Source: Archangium sp.
Lineage (GTDB): Bacteria > Myxococcota > Myxococcia > Myxococcales > Myxococcaceae
NCBI GenBank assembly: GCA_016793585.1
Contig: JAEUJR010000836.1
Span: 1-32,068 of the forward strand
Length of the DNA: 32,068 nucleotides
Reading direction: 5' to 3'
The position numbers and the translations under genes are program-made. This document shows positions 23,653 to 31,354 of this stretch, piece by piece. Position 1 is the stretch's first letter; every line of letters begins with the position of its first letter. The notes under the pieces are model-generated. The model was not told the origin of the DNA and ran no database searches. It saw nothing but the letters and a program-made list of their open reading frames with translations.

Positions 23653-24315
23653 ATGATTTTTCGACTGATTCTCGTGGTGGGGCTCGCGCTCACCGCCCTG
23701 GCGTGTGAGCAGCTGCTCGTCGTGGGCGTGGCGCCCGTCGACGGCGGAACCGCGGGTGGGACTGGCGGTGGCGCCGCAGGTGGGCTGGCCGGCGGCGGAG
23801 CCGGGGCTGGGACGGGCGGGGGGCCGGTCTCGTCGAACGGTTGTCTCGACGGCACGCGCGAGGGCTTCACGAGCGAGCTCGACTTCCCCGACATTGCGGC
23901 CTGCGCGGGCACGTGGTCAGGGTGGATTGACGAGCGCCCGGCCGCCGACCTCTGCGCCCAGGGCTGGCGGGTGTGCACGGGAAGCGACCGGGCGATCACT
24001 CGGCTCACCATGTCGCAGGCGACGGCCTTTCTCGGGTGTTTTGCCTTCGATGCGGCGAATGACTGCTACGTCTGTCACCCGCGCTGTCGGGCTGCCATTG
24101 GCACGTCGATGAACACGGCTGGCGGGCTGTGCACCATTCCTCCGAACAACAATGACGTCGACATGGCAGGGGTTGGCGCGAATTGCCGGCAGGAAGGCGT
24201 GACCGCGAACTCGTCGTGTATGGCGACTGGTCGAACCGACGCGACGCAGAACACGTACGGGTGCAGGGCCGACCCGGTGAGCACGACGGGTGTCGCGTGT
24301 TGCAGAGGGCCCTGA
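23653..24315 (+). CDS. Cys-rich lipoprotein B
   Basis: 220 residues. The signal peptide IFRLILVVGLALTALAC places the lipid Cys at C18. A Gly/Ala linker of about 35 residues (GGTAGGTGGGAAGG) follows. The shared Cys-rich domain starts CLDGTREGF and holds 14 Cys, including NDCYVCHPRC and the terminal ACC. It is closest in layout to lipoprotein A: no Ig-like domain, Gly linker, then the Cys domain. ATG 23653 is used because AAAGG lies about 11 bases upstream; GTG 23641 would add four residues. The last 19 bases overlap the start of lipoprotein C, so the two are probably co-translated. Confidence 0.82.
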   Translation: MIFRLILVVGLALTALACEQLLVVGVAPVDGGTAGGTGGGAAGGLAGGGAGAGTGGGPVSSNGCLDGTREGFTSELDFPDIAACAGTWSGWIDERPAADLCAQGWRVCTGSDRAITRLTMSQATAFLGCFAFDAANDCYVCHPRCRAAIGTSMNTAGGLCTIPPNNNDVDMAGVGANCRQEGVTANSSCMATGRTDATQNTYGCRADPVSTTGVACCRGP

Positions 24316-25193
24316 GGCCGCTGGCCGCAGTGGTCGTGTGCGCCTGCACGACGCCAGGCACGCTGCTCGTCACTGCGAGCCCCCAGACGATCGACGCCGA
24401 TGGGAGCGAGACGATCGTCTCGTTCCTGGCAATCCGCTCGAGCGGCGCCCAGGGGCGGGGCACCGTCAGGGTCGGGTCGACGGCGGGCACGCTCCTGATG
24501 GGGCGCGAGGTCGCGCTGGATGTGTCGGGGCGGGCCGAGGTCGTCTTCGCGTGCGACGAGCGGGTCGATGCGAAGTGTCAGGGTGAGGTGGTGGTGAAAG
24601 GGTCGTGGGAGGGCGTGGAGCAGGAGGTGCGCGTTCAGGTGCGCACCGTCTCACCGGTCGACGGCGGCGCGGCGGGAGCAGGTGGAGGGGAAGGCGGGTG
24701 TCTGGGGCTCGGCGGTGGGGCTGCCGATGCAGGCAGCGCCTGTGCCGACGGGACGCGTGAAGGGCTGTGGGCGCAACCCGACGTGGCCGCGTGTGAGGGG
24801 TTCTTCTCGGGGCTCATCGACGAGGGCAGCGCGGCGTCGTTGTGTGGCGACGGTTGGAGCGTGTGCCAGGGCACGAGCGCCGCGCTCGGGTGCATCACGC
24901 AAGACGAAGCGACCACGACGGTTGGGTGTTTCGCCTACGACGCTGCACAGGATTGTGGAGAGTGTTTTGCCACCTGCCGGAGCGCGGGCATGGGAAGCAA
25001 GACCTGCGCGTTCGTCGGCCAGCCAGCGCTCGACCCTGACATGGCGGCTGTCGGGAATGGGTGTGGGCTGCCGCAGCTGCCCCAGCGTTCGTGTCTGCCG
25101 AGGTCGACGGTTCGCATCGATGCGTCACGGAACACGACCGGCTGTCAGTACCAGCCAAAGGTGACTGGCGTGTTGTGCTGCCGCAACCGCTGA
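24297..25193 (+). CDS. Lipoprotein C: Ig-like domain plus Cys-rich domain
   Basis: 298 residues if GTG 24297 is the start. The N-terminus LQRALRPLAAVVVCAC is a short lipoprotein-type signal (lipid Cys probably C17). Residues about 20-115 look like a bacterial Ig-like (Big_1/invasin-type) beta domain: TASPQTIDADG, then GTVRVGSTAGTLL and GRAEVVFACDE. A Gly-rich linker leads to the shared Cys domain beginning CADGTREG (15 Cys). Starts further upstream would overlap lipoprotein B much more and give no signal peptide. TTG 24300 is an alternative. It ends at 25193, inside the palindrome that precedes lipoprotein D. Confidence 0.75.
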   Translation: MLQRALRPLAAVVVCACTTPGTLLVTASPQTIDADGSETIVSFLAIRSSGAQGRGTVRVGSTAGTLLMGREVALDVSGRAEVVFACDERVDAKCQGEVVVKGSWEGVEQEVRVQVRTVSPVDGGAAGAGGGEGGCLGLGGGAADAGSACADGTREGLWAQPDVAACEGFFSGLIDEGSAASLCGDGWSVCQGTSAALGCITQDEATTTVGCFAYDAAQDCGECFATCRSAGMGSKTCAFVGQPALDPDMAAVGNGCGLPQLPQRSCLPRSTVRIDASRNTTGCQYQPKVTGVLCCRNR

Positions 25194-25215
25194 CGGAACG
25201 AGCGAGCCGTCACAA
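25188..25215. promoter_or_regulatory. Third copy of the palindrome, just upstream of lipoprotein D
   Basis: TGACGG (25191-25196), a 10-base spacer AACGAGCGAG, and CCGTCA (25207-25212), flanked to the full 28-base frame 25188-25215. The right arm CCGTCACAA is identical to the perfect copy. It continues into CACCC, shared with the promoter side of the gene starting at 23596. It ends 9 bases before ATG 25225, so D may have its own promoter with a very short leader. Confidence 0.6.
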
Positions 25216-25224
25216 CACCCAGGC

Positions 25225-26094
25225 ATGGGCCGTGCGCTGACACTCGTGGTGGCGATGCTGGCGAGTTGTGTCCCTGTCGAAGAGCTGGGCGTGATCGTGC
25301 TCACGGCGGCTCCGCGCACCATCGAGCCGAACGGTCAGACCTCCCGGGTGACGGCTGCGGTGACGCGGCAGAACGGAGAGGTGGGGAAGGGCGCGGTTCG
25401 TTTCGTCTCGAGCGCGGGGTCTTTATCGGCGGGCTCGACGGTTCAGCTCGACTCGTTCGGTTCGGCGGTCGTCGAGGTGGCCTGCGACCAGGCGTCGGAC
25501 CCGAAGTGTGCCGACAGCATGAGCGTCACCGCGACGTGGGGCGCGGTGGCCGAGTCGGTGTCGATCAAGCTGTCGGCCGGCGGGGCGGGTGGTGGCACGG
25601 CGGGTGCCGATGCAGGCATGAGTGGGGCTCCCTGTGCAGATGGAACACGTGACGGGCTCGACCAGACGAGACACCCGAACGTCGCAGCCTGCAGCGGCAC
25701 CTTCAGCGGGTGGATTGACGAGCCCAGCGCAGCGGCGCTGTGTGGGGTCGGTTGGCGCGTGTGTACCGGGTTGAGCTCGGCGCTCGGGGCGATCACCACG
25801 ATCGAGGCGACGACGACGCCCGGGTGTTTCGCGTTCGATGCAGCCAACGACTGTGGAGTGTGTTTCCCGAGCTGTCGCGGCTCGTTGGGGACGACGCGCA
25901 TGGGGTGCACCGTGCCAGCCGACCCGAACGGCCCCAACAACCCCGACCTGGCTGCAGTGGGCGCAGCGTGTCCGACGAAGCTGGCCGAAGGCTCGTGTCT
26001 GAGAGGCTCGCTCACCCGGGTCGACGCGGCCACGAACATGACTGGGTGCGCGTTCAATTCACGCATCACGGGTGTGTTGTGTTGCCGCACGTGA
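25225..26094 (+). CDS. Lipoprotein D: Ig-like domain plus Cys-rich domain
   Basis: 289 residues. The signal peptide ends in a textbook lipobox LASC (residues 12-15), so this is the best-supported lipoprotein of the set. Residues about 22-115 form an Ig-like domain parallel to that of lipoprotein C (TAAPRTIEPNGQ, GAVRFVSSAGSL, SAVVEVACDQ). A Gly/Ala linker and the shared domain CADGTRDG ... VLCCRT with 14 Cys follow. C and D are probably tandem duplicates. The gene starts 31 bases after C. It is the last high-GC gene before the lower-GC segment, and no terminator hairpin with a T-tract follows. Confidence 0.85.
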   Translation: MGRALTLVVAMLASCVPVEELGVIVLTAAPRTIEPNGQTSRVTAAVTRQNGEVGKGAVRFVSSAGSLSAGSTVQLDSFGSAVVEVACDQASDPKCADSMSVTATWGAVAESVSIKLSAGGAGGGTAGADAGMSGAPCADGTRDGLDQTRHPNVAACSGTFSGWIDEPSAAALCGVGWRVCTGLSSALGAITTIEATTTPGCFAFDAANDCGVCFPSCRGSLGTTRMGCTVPADPNGPNNPDLAAVGAACPTKLAEGSCLRGSLTRVDAATNMTGCAFNSRITGVLCCRT

Positions 26095-26161
26095 GCGCGA
26101 AACGACCTGGTCGGAGGCTTGATATTGACGGATGCTCGGCGAGCGGACAATACCACGTGCG

Positions 26162-26177
26162 ACGTTTGATGAAACGT
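26162..26177. repeat. Short perfect inverted repeat in the 26095-26317 intergenic region
   Basis: ACGTTT-GATG-AAACGT, six-base arms and a four-base loop, lies about 70 bases after lipoprotein D and 140 bases before the next gene. There is no T-run, so it is a weak terminator candidate. It could be an operator for the small secreted protein gene. The rest of this 223-base gap shows no clear feature apart from its falling GC content. Confidence 0.35.
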
Positions 26178-26305
26178 TAGATGTAGACACAGTGCCTCCC
26201 CATGGTCGGCTTCTTTGTGGCGTCGCGTGTTCGGGGAGGGTGGATGCGCTATGGGAAGAGTATCTCGCGGTTGCGTTGATTTGTTGAAGTCAGTTTCACA
26301 CATTC

Positions 26306-26312
26306 AAGGAGG
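26306..26312 (+). promoter_or_regulatory. Consensus Shine-Dalgarno site
   Basis: AAGGAGG, full complement to the 16S rRNA tail, five bases before ATG 26318. It is the strongest ribosome site in the window and unlike most of its neighbours, which supports high expression and possibly foreign origin of the gene. Confidence 0.85.
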
Positions 26313-26317
26313 TTTTC

Positions 26318-26644
26318 ATGAGCTCAATCAGTAGGCTGGTTCTCGTGTGTATGTTCGCGGTGGGATCTGTCGCGGCCGCTTCGTCCGCAAATGGCGCCCT
26401 GGTTACCAGGATTCAGGCCAACTCGAATGCGTGGGCTGTGATTACGCTCAACAAGCCGGCCATGTCTTGTCCGGGATCCAACACCGTCTTCGCCATTCCG
26501 ATGAACACCGACCAGGGGAAGGCCATGTTGTCATTGCTCAATGCGGCCAAGCTCTCGGGGCGGACTGTTGATGTACAAGGGACGGGGGTTTGTTCTGCCA
26601 ACGGTGGCTACGCAGAGGCTGTTGAGTCTATTGCTGTCAACTAG
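26318..26644 (+). CDS. Small secreted protein, two cysteines
   Basis: 108 residues. The signal peptide is MSSISRLVLVCMFAVGSVAAASSANGA, cut at about residue 20-27. The mature part of about 82 residues has two Cys (C51, C92) likely to form one disulfide. It shows alternating beta pattern: AWAVITLNKP, TVFAIPMNTDQGKAMLSLLNAAKLSGRTVDVQGTGVC. The layout resembles small secreted proteins of unknown function found in many proteobacteria, but I cannot name the family. Codon use has more A/T in third positions than the flanking genes. A metalloprotease gene follows 34 bases after its stop and may be its partner or be co-expressed. Confidence 0.8.
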   Translation: MSSISRLVLVCMFAVGSVAAASSANGALVTRIQANSNAWAVITLNKPAMSCPGSNTVFAIPMNTDQGKAMLSLLNAAKLSGRTVDVQGTGVCSANGGYAEAVESIAVN

Positions 26645-26678
26645 CGGACGTTGGGCCTGGAGCCCAGAGGAGTTCTCA

Positions 26679-27959
26679 ATGGCGGTATCGTCTGGAGGGG
26701 TGGCCGTTGAGACGCGGCCGCCTGGTTTGCGACTCGTCCCGAGTTCGTGCGCTTCGCGATTGCCGGGCTGGGTTGCTGTGTTTTTGGTTCTGTCGTGTAG
26801 TCGTACTGTGGATGAGGTCTCAGTTACGTCATTCGGCAGAGTTCCTGATGGTGTTGTGTTTTCGACTAGTGGAGCGGCATTTCGAGTTGTGGACGGCGAC
26901 ATGCTCCTGCCGTACAACGGCGTTGTTGACGGCAAGGTGGGGCAGGCGGGCAGGAATGAGCTTTCGATAGCCTCGCTTCCGGGTGGGGGGGACAATAGGT
27001 GGACCTCTGAGCCTTTGGTGATTTCCTACTGCATTTCGACTCAGTTCAACTCCACGGGCGACCAAGCCCTTTCCGTTTCCGTCGTCGAAGCCGCTATGGC
27101 TGCAGCGACGTCAAGTTGGTCCTTGTCCACCCGCGGAATGGGGGCTGGTAATCCAGGGATTACGTTTACATATCTGTCTTCGCTCAATCCCTCTTGCTCG
27201 ATGTCTGTAGCTGCTTTGAAGGTTGAGCCTTCGAGTTCCTTGGGGTTGGGGATTATTGCTGCTGCCTCATTCCCAAGCCCGATCCCCGGTCAAATCCGTA
27301 CAGACGACTTTATTCTGGTTGGGGTAGGCCGTTTGCCTATCGCAGCAGCCTCTGGCTGGACGCTGTCAGGCGTGCTTACTCATGAGCTTGGTCATGTTCT
27401 TGGGTTTACCCACGAAGATCCGGTGGTCGCTGCGGACGGAGGTGGGCTGGCGGCCGACTGTCAGAATGAACTGTCCCTCCTGCCGCGCCGTACTCTCTCC
27501 CCGCGACCTGACACCGCATCTGTGATGTACAGGCCGGTCTGTGGCCTCACTCGTTCTGTTGGCGGGGATCTCGTTCTCTCATCAGGTGACCGCTCGGGCG
27601 TCGCGCTCATCTATCCGCCTGCTGGCTGTGGCGACCTCTACAACCAGTGCTGCGTCAGCGGCGCACCTTGTCTCGGCTGGGCCTCCACAGCATTCCCGCA
27701 GAACTCAGGAGCGCCGTATCAGTGCGGAACGCATCCTCTTGTGCCTATGGCCAGTCTGTGTCTTCCGACGAGACAAGGGCAGATCTTCCTTGATGCACTC
27801 GCACTTCTCGGCAGGTACCCGACCACTGAAGAGCAAGAGGGGGCGCTTTTCCTTACAACGCCGTGGGCGGGGTTGGTTCCCACTGCACAGGAAGACGAGC
27901 GTTCAAAGTCAGCTGTTCGTGCGGCATTGGTGGTTCGGTCACAAGTTCTTTGGTACTGA
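26679..27959 (+). CDS. Matrixin-like zinc metalloprotease, predicted lipoprotein
   Basis: 426 residues. The zinc-binding HELGHVLGFTH lies at 235-245 (His 235, 239, 245; Glu236 catalytic), which is the metzincin HExxHxxGxxH motif. A Met-turn candidate, SVMYRP with M283, lies 38 residues later. Residues about 30-45 form a hydrophobic stretch ending VLSC, a plausible lipobox after an unusually long, not very basic N-region, so the protease is probably surface-anchored. After the catalytic domain come Cys-rich segments (CGDLYNQCCVSGAPC). ATG 26679 is chosen because AGAGGAG (26666-26672) lies six bases upstream; an in-frame extension back to 26541 would overlap the small secreted gene. GC content and codon use are clearly lower than in neighbours, suggesting transfer. 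Confidence 0.85.
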   Translation: MAVSSGGVAVETRPPGLRLVPSSCASRLPGWVAVFLVLSCSRTVDEVSVTSFGRVPDGVVFSTSGAAFRVVDGDMLLPYNGVVDGKVGQAGRNELSIASLPGGGDNRWTSEPLVISYCISTQFNSTGDQALSVSVVEAAMAAATSSWSLSTRGMGAGNPGITFTYLSSLNPSCSMSVAALKVEPSSSLGLGIIAAASFPSPIPGQIRTDDFILVGVGRLPIAAASGWTLSGVLTHELGHVLGFTHEDPVVAADGGGLAADCQNELSLLPRRTLSPRPDTASVMYRPVCGLTRSVGGDLVLSSGDRSGVALIYPPAGCGDLYNQCCVSGAPCLGWASTAFPQNSGAPYQCGTHPLVPMASLCLPTRQGQIFLDALALLGRYPTTEEQEGALFLTTPWAGLVPTAQEDERSKSAVRAALVVRSQVLWY

Positions 27960-28062
27960 TGCGTGAGGGTAGTCGCACATCAAGTCGGTCACTGCGAAGG
28001 GCTCGCGCGGTGCGCTCGGCAGGATGCTTGAACGAACCGCGATTTCTGAGCAATCGTGTTCA

Positions 28063-28103
28063 GGGGTGGACCGGTCGTTCCGCTCGAAGTATCGGTCCAC
28101 CCC
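28063..28103. promoter_or_regulatory. 11-bp perfect inverted repeat abutting a start codon
   Basis: GGGGTGGACCG (28063-28073) and CGGTCCACCCC (28093-28103) are exact complements separated by 19 bases. The right arm ends at the base before ATG 28104. As RNA it would form a stable stem next to the start, where no Shine-Dalgarno sequence is visible; as DNA it could be an operator. Confidence 0.65.
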
Positions 28104-29924
28104 ATGTCCTCGACCGGAGCGCGTGCAGTCCATCTGCTCGCAGGTGCAGTGCTCGCCGCCCTGTTGGGTTGGTCGTTTCTGCTCGCGCTCGATCTGCCGC
28201 TCGATTCCTGGGACGCGTACGACTACCTTGTCAACGCGCGCTGGCTGGCGGGGCATGATCTCACCCGCCTCTCGCAGAACTACCGCGTCGATCGCCCACC
28301 CGGCATCTCACTGCTGGTCGCGCCGTTCCTCGCCTCCGGCTACGCGCCGGGTCAGCGGGGCGCGGCGGGCCTCATTCACCTCATCCCCTGGGCCGTCGGC
28401 GTCTGGGGCCTCGTGCTCCTCTGGCGAACCCTGAGGACCAGCGTCGGCGCCGGCCTGGCCTTCTGCGGCGTACTGCTTCTCGCGCTGAACCCGCTGTTGC
28501 TCCACTTCCTGCCGTTCGTCATGGCCGACGTGCCATCGATGACGTTCTCGCTCCTCACGCTCATCGCGGCCGAGCGCGCCGTCACCACCCGCCGCGGCGT
28601 CGACTTCATCGTACTCGCGCTCGCCGTGGCCGCCGCGATGCTCTCGAAGTACCCGGTCGCCGCGCTGGGCCTCGCGATTCCCCTCGCCAACCTCGTCTGG
28701 AGCCTCGCCGGGCACGACCGGCCCCGGGCGTTCCGCGAGCGACTCCTCTCGATCGTTCAGCCCCGGCTCGCGATTCCGCTCGTGCTCGGCCTCGGCCTCT
28801 TCCTGCTCGTGCAGGCCGTCATCTTCAGCCGCTTCGTCCCTGGCGACGGCTCGTGGTGGCAGAAGCTGTCGGCCGGGCTCACCAGTGCCTGGGGCTCGGC
28901 GGGTGGAGGCAGCGCTGGCGGAGAGACCGACCCGCGCTCCGAGATCCCCACCGCGCTCCTCGCGCTCTTCGGAGCTCCCGCCGTCTGCTTCGCAGCCCTC
29001 GGCGCCATCCGCACTTTGGCGATTCGAGATCGCCGAGCGCTGCTCCATTTGTCATTCTTTGCACTGCTCCTGGCCATGTTCGTGTTCGTGATTGGCCACA
29101 AGGAGTCGCGCTACGCCTTCCCGATGCTGCCGTCGTTCGTCTTCCTCGCCATGTATGGCCTGGCGTGGATTCCCTCGCGGGTCGCGCTCGCCGTCGCCGC
29201 GGTGGTGACGCTCGGCGCGGCGCTGCCGATGTCCTTCGCCGAGTTCGAGCGAATGAACGACCCGCTCTATCGCCGGCCCTCCATTCTCGCCTGGGCCCGG
29301 TTCGCGCTCGATCGCGCCGGCGCCGATCGGCCCATCTTCCAGTTCCCGGTGTTGCCTCAGTTCGGGCTGTACCCGAAGAACCCGGTCGTGCTGCCGATGG
29401 ACGAGTTCTGGCACTACCACCACTTCAACGAGGGCGGGCTCGTGTGGTTCTTCGACCGCCGATTGCAGGCCTTGCAGGTACAGCCGGGTGACGTGCCGTC
29501 GGTGCGCCACGAGAGCCCCTGGTACTTCGTCACCGTTCCCCAGGCGTGGCTGCAGAGCATCGGCGAAGACGCGGTGTGGCTGAGCGCGTTTCCCACAGGC
29601 GCCGTGCTGCTCTCGACGAGCCAGGGGTGGTACGAGACGAAGACCGCAGGCGCACAGCCCGAGCCGCCCTCGCCGTTCGTGGCCATCGATCTCAAGGTGT
29701 CACGGCTCGATCGCACCCTCCTCACTCCCGACAGCGCTGGCTATTCGGGCCTGCAGGCGACGCGCTCCGAAGCAGGGTGGGTGCCGAGCGGAGCCGCCCC
29801 CGAGACCCACGTCTTCGTGCGCGACGCCGCGGGTGTCCCCGTTCGATGGAACCAGCCCTTGCCCGAGGCGCCACTTCGGGTCGAGGCGATCAACCGCGAG
29901 CAGGTGCTGTTCCCCGTCAGGTGA
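28104..29924 (+). CDS. GT39/ArnT-like membrane glycosyltransferase
   Basis: 606 residues, about 11-12 hydrophobic helices in the first 400 residues and a soluble C-terminal part of about 200. After helix 1 comes LDSWDAYDYLVNARWLAGHD (D34, D37, D40), the acidic first-loop motif of GT39/ArnT enzymes. RPPGISLL (64-71) matches the family phrase 'R.PG'. A later FVMADVPSM resembles the 'f...D.p' stretch that follows. The reaction is transfer of a sugar from polyprenyl phosphate on the periplasmic side; the acceptor is unknown. ATG 28104 begins just before helix 1; GTG 28056 would add 16 residues and place the inverted repeat inside the coding sequence. It ends 3 bases from the rfbC stop. Confidence 0.83.
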   Translation: MSSTGARAVHLLAGAVLAALLGWSFLLALDLPLDSWDAYDYLVNARWLAGHDLTRLSQNYRVDRPPGISLLVAPFLASGYAPGQRGAAGLIHLIPWAVGVWGLVLLWRTLRTSVGAGLAFCGVLLLALNPLLLHFLPFVMADVPSMTFSLLTLIAAERAVTTRRGVDFIVLALAVAAAMLSKYPVAALGLAIPLANLVWSLAGHDRPRAFRERLLSIVQPRLAIPLVLGLGLFLLVQAVIFSRFVPGDGSWWQKLSAGLTSAWGSAGGGSAGGETDPRSEIPTALLALFGAPAVCFAALGAIRTLAIRDRRALLHLSFFALLLAMFVFVIGHKESRYAFPMLPSFVFLAMYGLAWIPSRVALAVAAVVTLGAALPMSFAEFERMNDPLYRRPSILAWARFALDRAGADRPIFQFPVLPQFGLYPKNPVVLPMDEFWHYHHFNEGGLVWFFDRRLQALQVQPGDVPSVRHESPWYFVTVPQAWLQSIGEDAVWLSAFPTGAVLLSTSQGWYETKTAGAQPEPPSPFVAIDLKVSRLDRTLLTPDSAGYSGLQATRSEAGWVPSGAAPETHVFVRDAAGVPVRWNQPLPEAPLRVEAINREQVLFPVR

Positions 29925-29927
29925 AGA

Positions 29928-30479
29928 TCAAGCCACGTAGTCCATCAACTGCGTGTGCTGCGCGAGGGGCAGGCCCGCTTCGTCCTTTTTCGACAACACA
30001 GGCGTCGTGACGGGCCACTGCACGGCGATGGCCGGATCGTTCCACAGCACCGTGCGCTCGTTCTCGGGCGCGTAGATCTCGGTGCACTTGTAGAGAAAGT
30101 CGCACTCGTCGCTGGTGACACAAAAGCCGTGCGCGAAGCCCGGTGGAATCCACAGCTGGCGCTTGTTCTCTTCCGACAAGTCGTACCCAACCCACTTGCC
30201 GAAGTGCGGAGAGCCGCGCCGTACGTCGACGGCGACGTCGAACACGCTGCCTCGGGTCACCATCACCAGCTTGCCCTGCGCTTTCGGGTGCTGCAGGTGC
30301 AGGCCGCGCAGAATGCCGCGCCGCGACCGCGACCAGTTGTCTTGCACGAAGGGACCGGGGATTCCGAGCTCGCGGTACCGCTCGGTGCGATAGGTCTCGA
30401 GGAAGAAGCCGCGCGCGTCACCGAACACCTTCGGCTCGAGCAGCAGCACGCCGGGGAGTGCTGTCTGAATGACGTTCAC
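29928..30479 (-). CDS. rfbC: dTDP-4-dehydrorhamnose 3,5-epimerase
   Basis: 183 residues, the normal length for RmlC. This cupin enzyme performs the third step of dTDP-L-rhamnose synthesis. Diagnostic stretches are [29 protein letters not shown] with the conserved H61, [29 protein letters not shown] and [14 protein letters not shown] with Y130 as the probable catalytic Tyr. GTG 30479 overlaps the rfbA stop (GTGA), so it is translated as the last gene of rfbD-rfbA-rfbC. Confidence 0.96.
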   Translation of the reverse strand: MNVIQTALPGVLLLEPKVFGDARGFFLETYRTERYRELGIPGPFVQDNWSRSRRGILRGLHLQHPKAQGKLVMVTRGSVFDVAVDVRRGSPHFGKWVGYDLSEENKRQLWIPPGFAHGFCVTSDECDFLYKCTEIYAPENERTVLWNDPAIAVQWPVTTPVLSKKDEAGLPLAQHTQLMDYVA

Positions 30480-31354
30480 AGCTTGTCCTTGTTCTTCAGC
30501 AGGCTGAGCAGGTACTGGCCGTACTCGTTCTTGGCCATCGGCTGGGCGAGCTTCTCCATCTGCCCGTCGTCGATGTACTTCATACGCCAGGCGATCTCTT
30601 CGAGGCAGGCCACCTTCAGGCCCGTGCGCTCTTCGACGACGTGAATGAACTCCGACGCCTCCATGAGCGAGGTGTGGGTGCCCGTGTCGAGCCAGGCGTA
30701 GCCGCGGCCCATCAGCTCGACCGTCAGCTGCTTGCGCTCGAGGTAGATGCGGTTGACGTCGGTGATCTCGAGCTCGCCACGCGCTCCGGGCTTCAGGTTG
30801 GCGGCGATGTCGACGACCTGGTTGTCGTAGAAATACAGACCGGTTACCGCATAGTTCGACTTCGGCTGCTTCGGCTTTTCCTCGATGGTGATGGCCCGCT
30901 TGTTCGCGTCGAGCTCGACGACGCCGTAGCGCTCGGGGTCGTTGACCCAGTAGCCGAAGACGGTGGCGCCCTTGTCGAGGCGCGCGGCGCGCTGCACGAG
31001 GTCGGAGAAGCCGTGGCCGTAGAAGATGTTGTCACCCAGCACCATCGCGACTTTGTCGTTGCCGACGAACTCGCGGCCGATGATGAAGGCCTGCGCGAGC
31101 CCTTCAGGCCTCGGCTGCTCGGCGTACGACAGCGAGATGCCCCACTGCGAGCCGTCGCCCATCAGCTCGCGAAAGCGCGGCAGGTCCTGCGGGGTCGAAA
31201 TGAGGAGGATGTCTTTGATGCCCGCCAGCATGAGCGCCGAGAGCGGGTAGTAGACCATCGGCTTGTCGTAGATGGGCAGCAGCTGCTTCGAGACGACGCG
31301 CGTGAGCGGGTACAAGCGGGTGCCTGAACCACCGGCCAGAACGATGCCCTTCAT
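30476..31354 (-). CDS. rfbA: Glucose-1-phosphate thymidylyltransferase
   Basis: 292 residues, typical for RmlA. It joins dTTP and glucose-1-phosphate to give dTDP-glucose, the first step of dTDP-rhamnose synthesis. [18 protein letters not shown] gives the nucleotide-binding loop (GGSGTR 8-13). [31 protein letters not shown] (GDN 107-109) and [13 protein letters not shown] are all family signatures. ATG 31354 is used because the protein fold begins there, AGGAG lies upstream, and it overlaps the rfbD stop as ATGA. A longer form from 31408 would overlap rfbD coding sequence. Confidence 0.97.
   Translation of the reverse strand: MKGIVLAGGSGTRLYPLTRVVSKQLLPIYDKPMVYYPLSALMLAGIKDILLISTPQDLPRFRELMGDGSQWGISLSYAEQPRPEGLAQAFIIGREFVGNDKVAMVLGDNIFYGHGFSDLVQRAARLDKGATVFGYWVNDPERYGVVELDANKRAITIEEKPKQPKSNYAVTGLYFYDNQVVDIAANLKPGARGELEITDVNRIYLERKQLTVELMGRGYAWLDTGTHTSLMEASEFIHVVEERTGLKVACLEEIAWRMKYIDDGQMEKLAQPMAKNEYGQYLLSLLKNKDKL

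Noticed and set aside
26162..26177. Rho-independent terminator after lipoprotein D
   Set aside because: The stem is only six bases, A/T-rich, and is not followed by a T-tract.
25443..26303. A 286-codon minus-strand open frame opposite lipoprotein D, with similar antisense frames opposite B and C
   Set aside because: The similarity between these antisense frames follows directly from the sense-strand paralogy. No ribosome site or start context supports translation.
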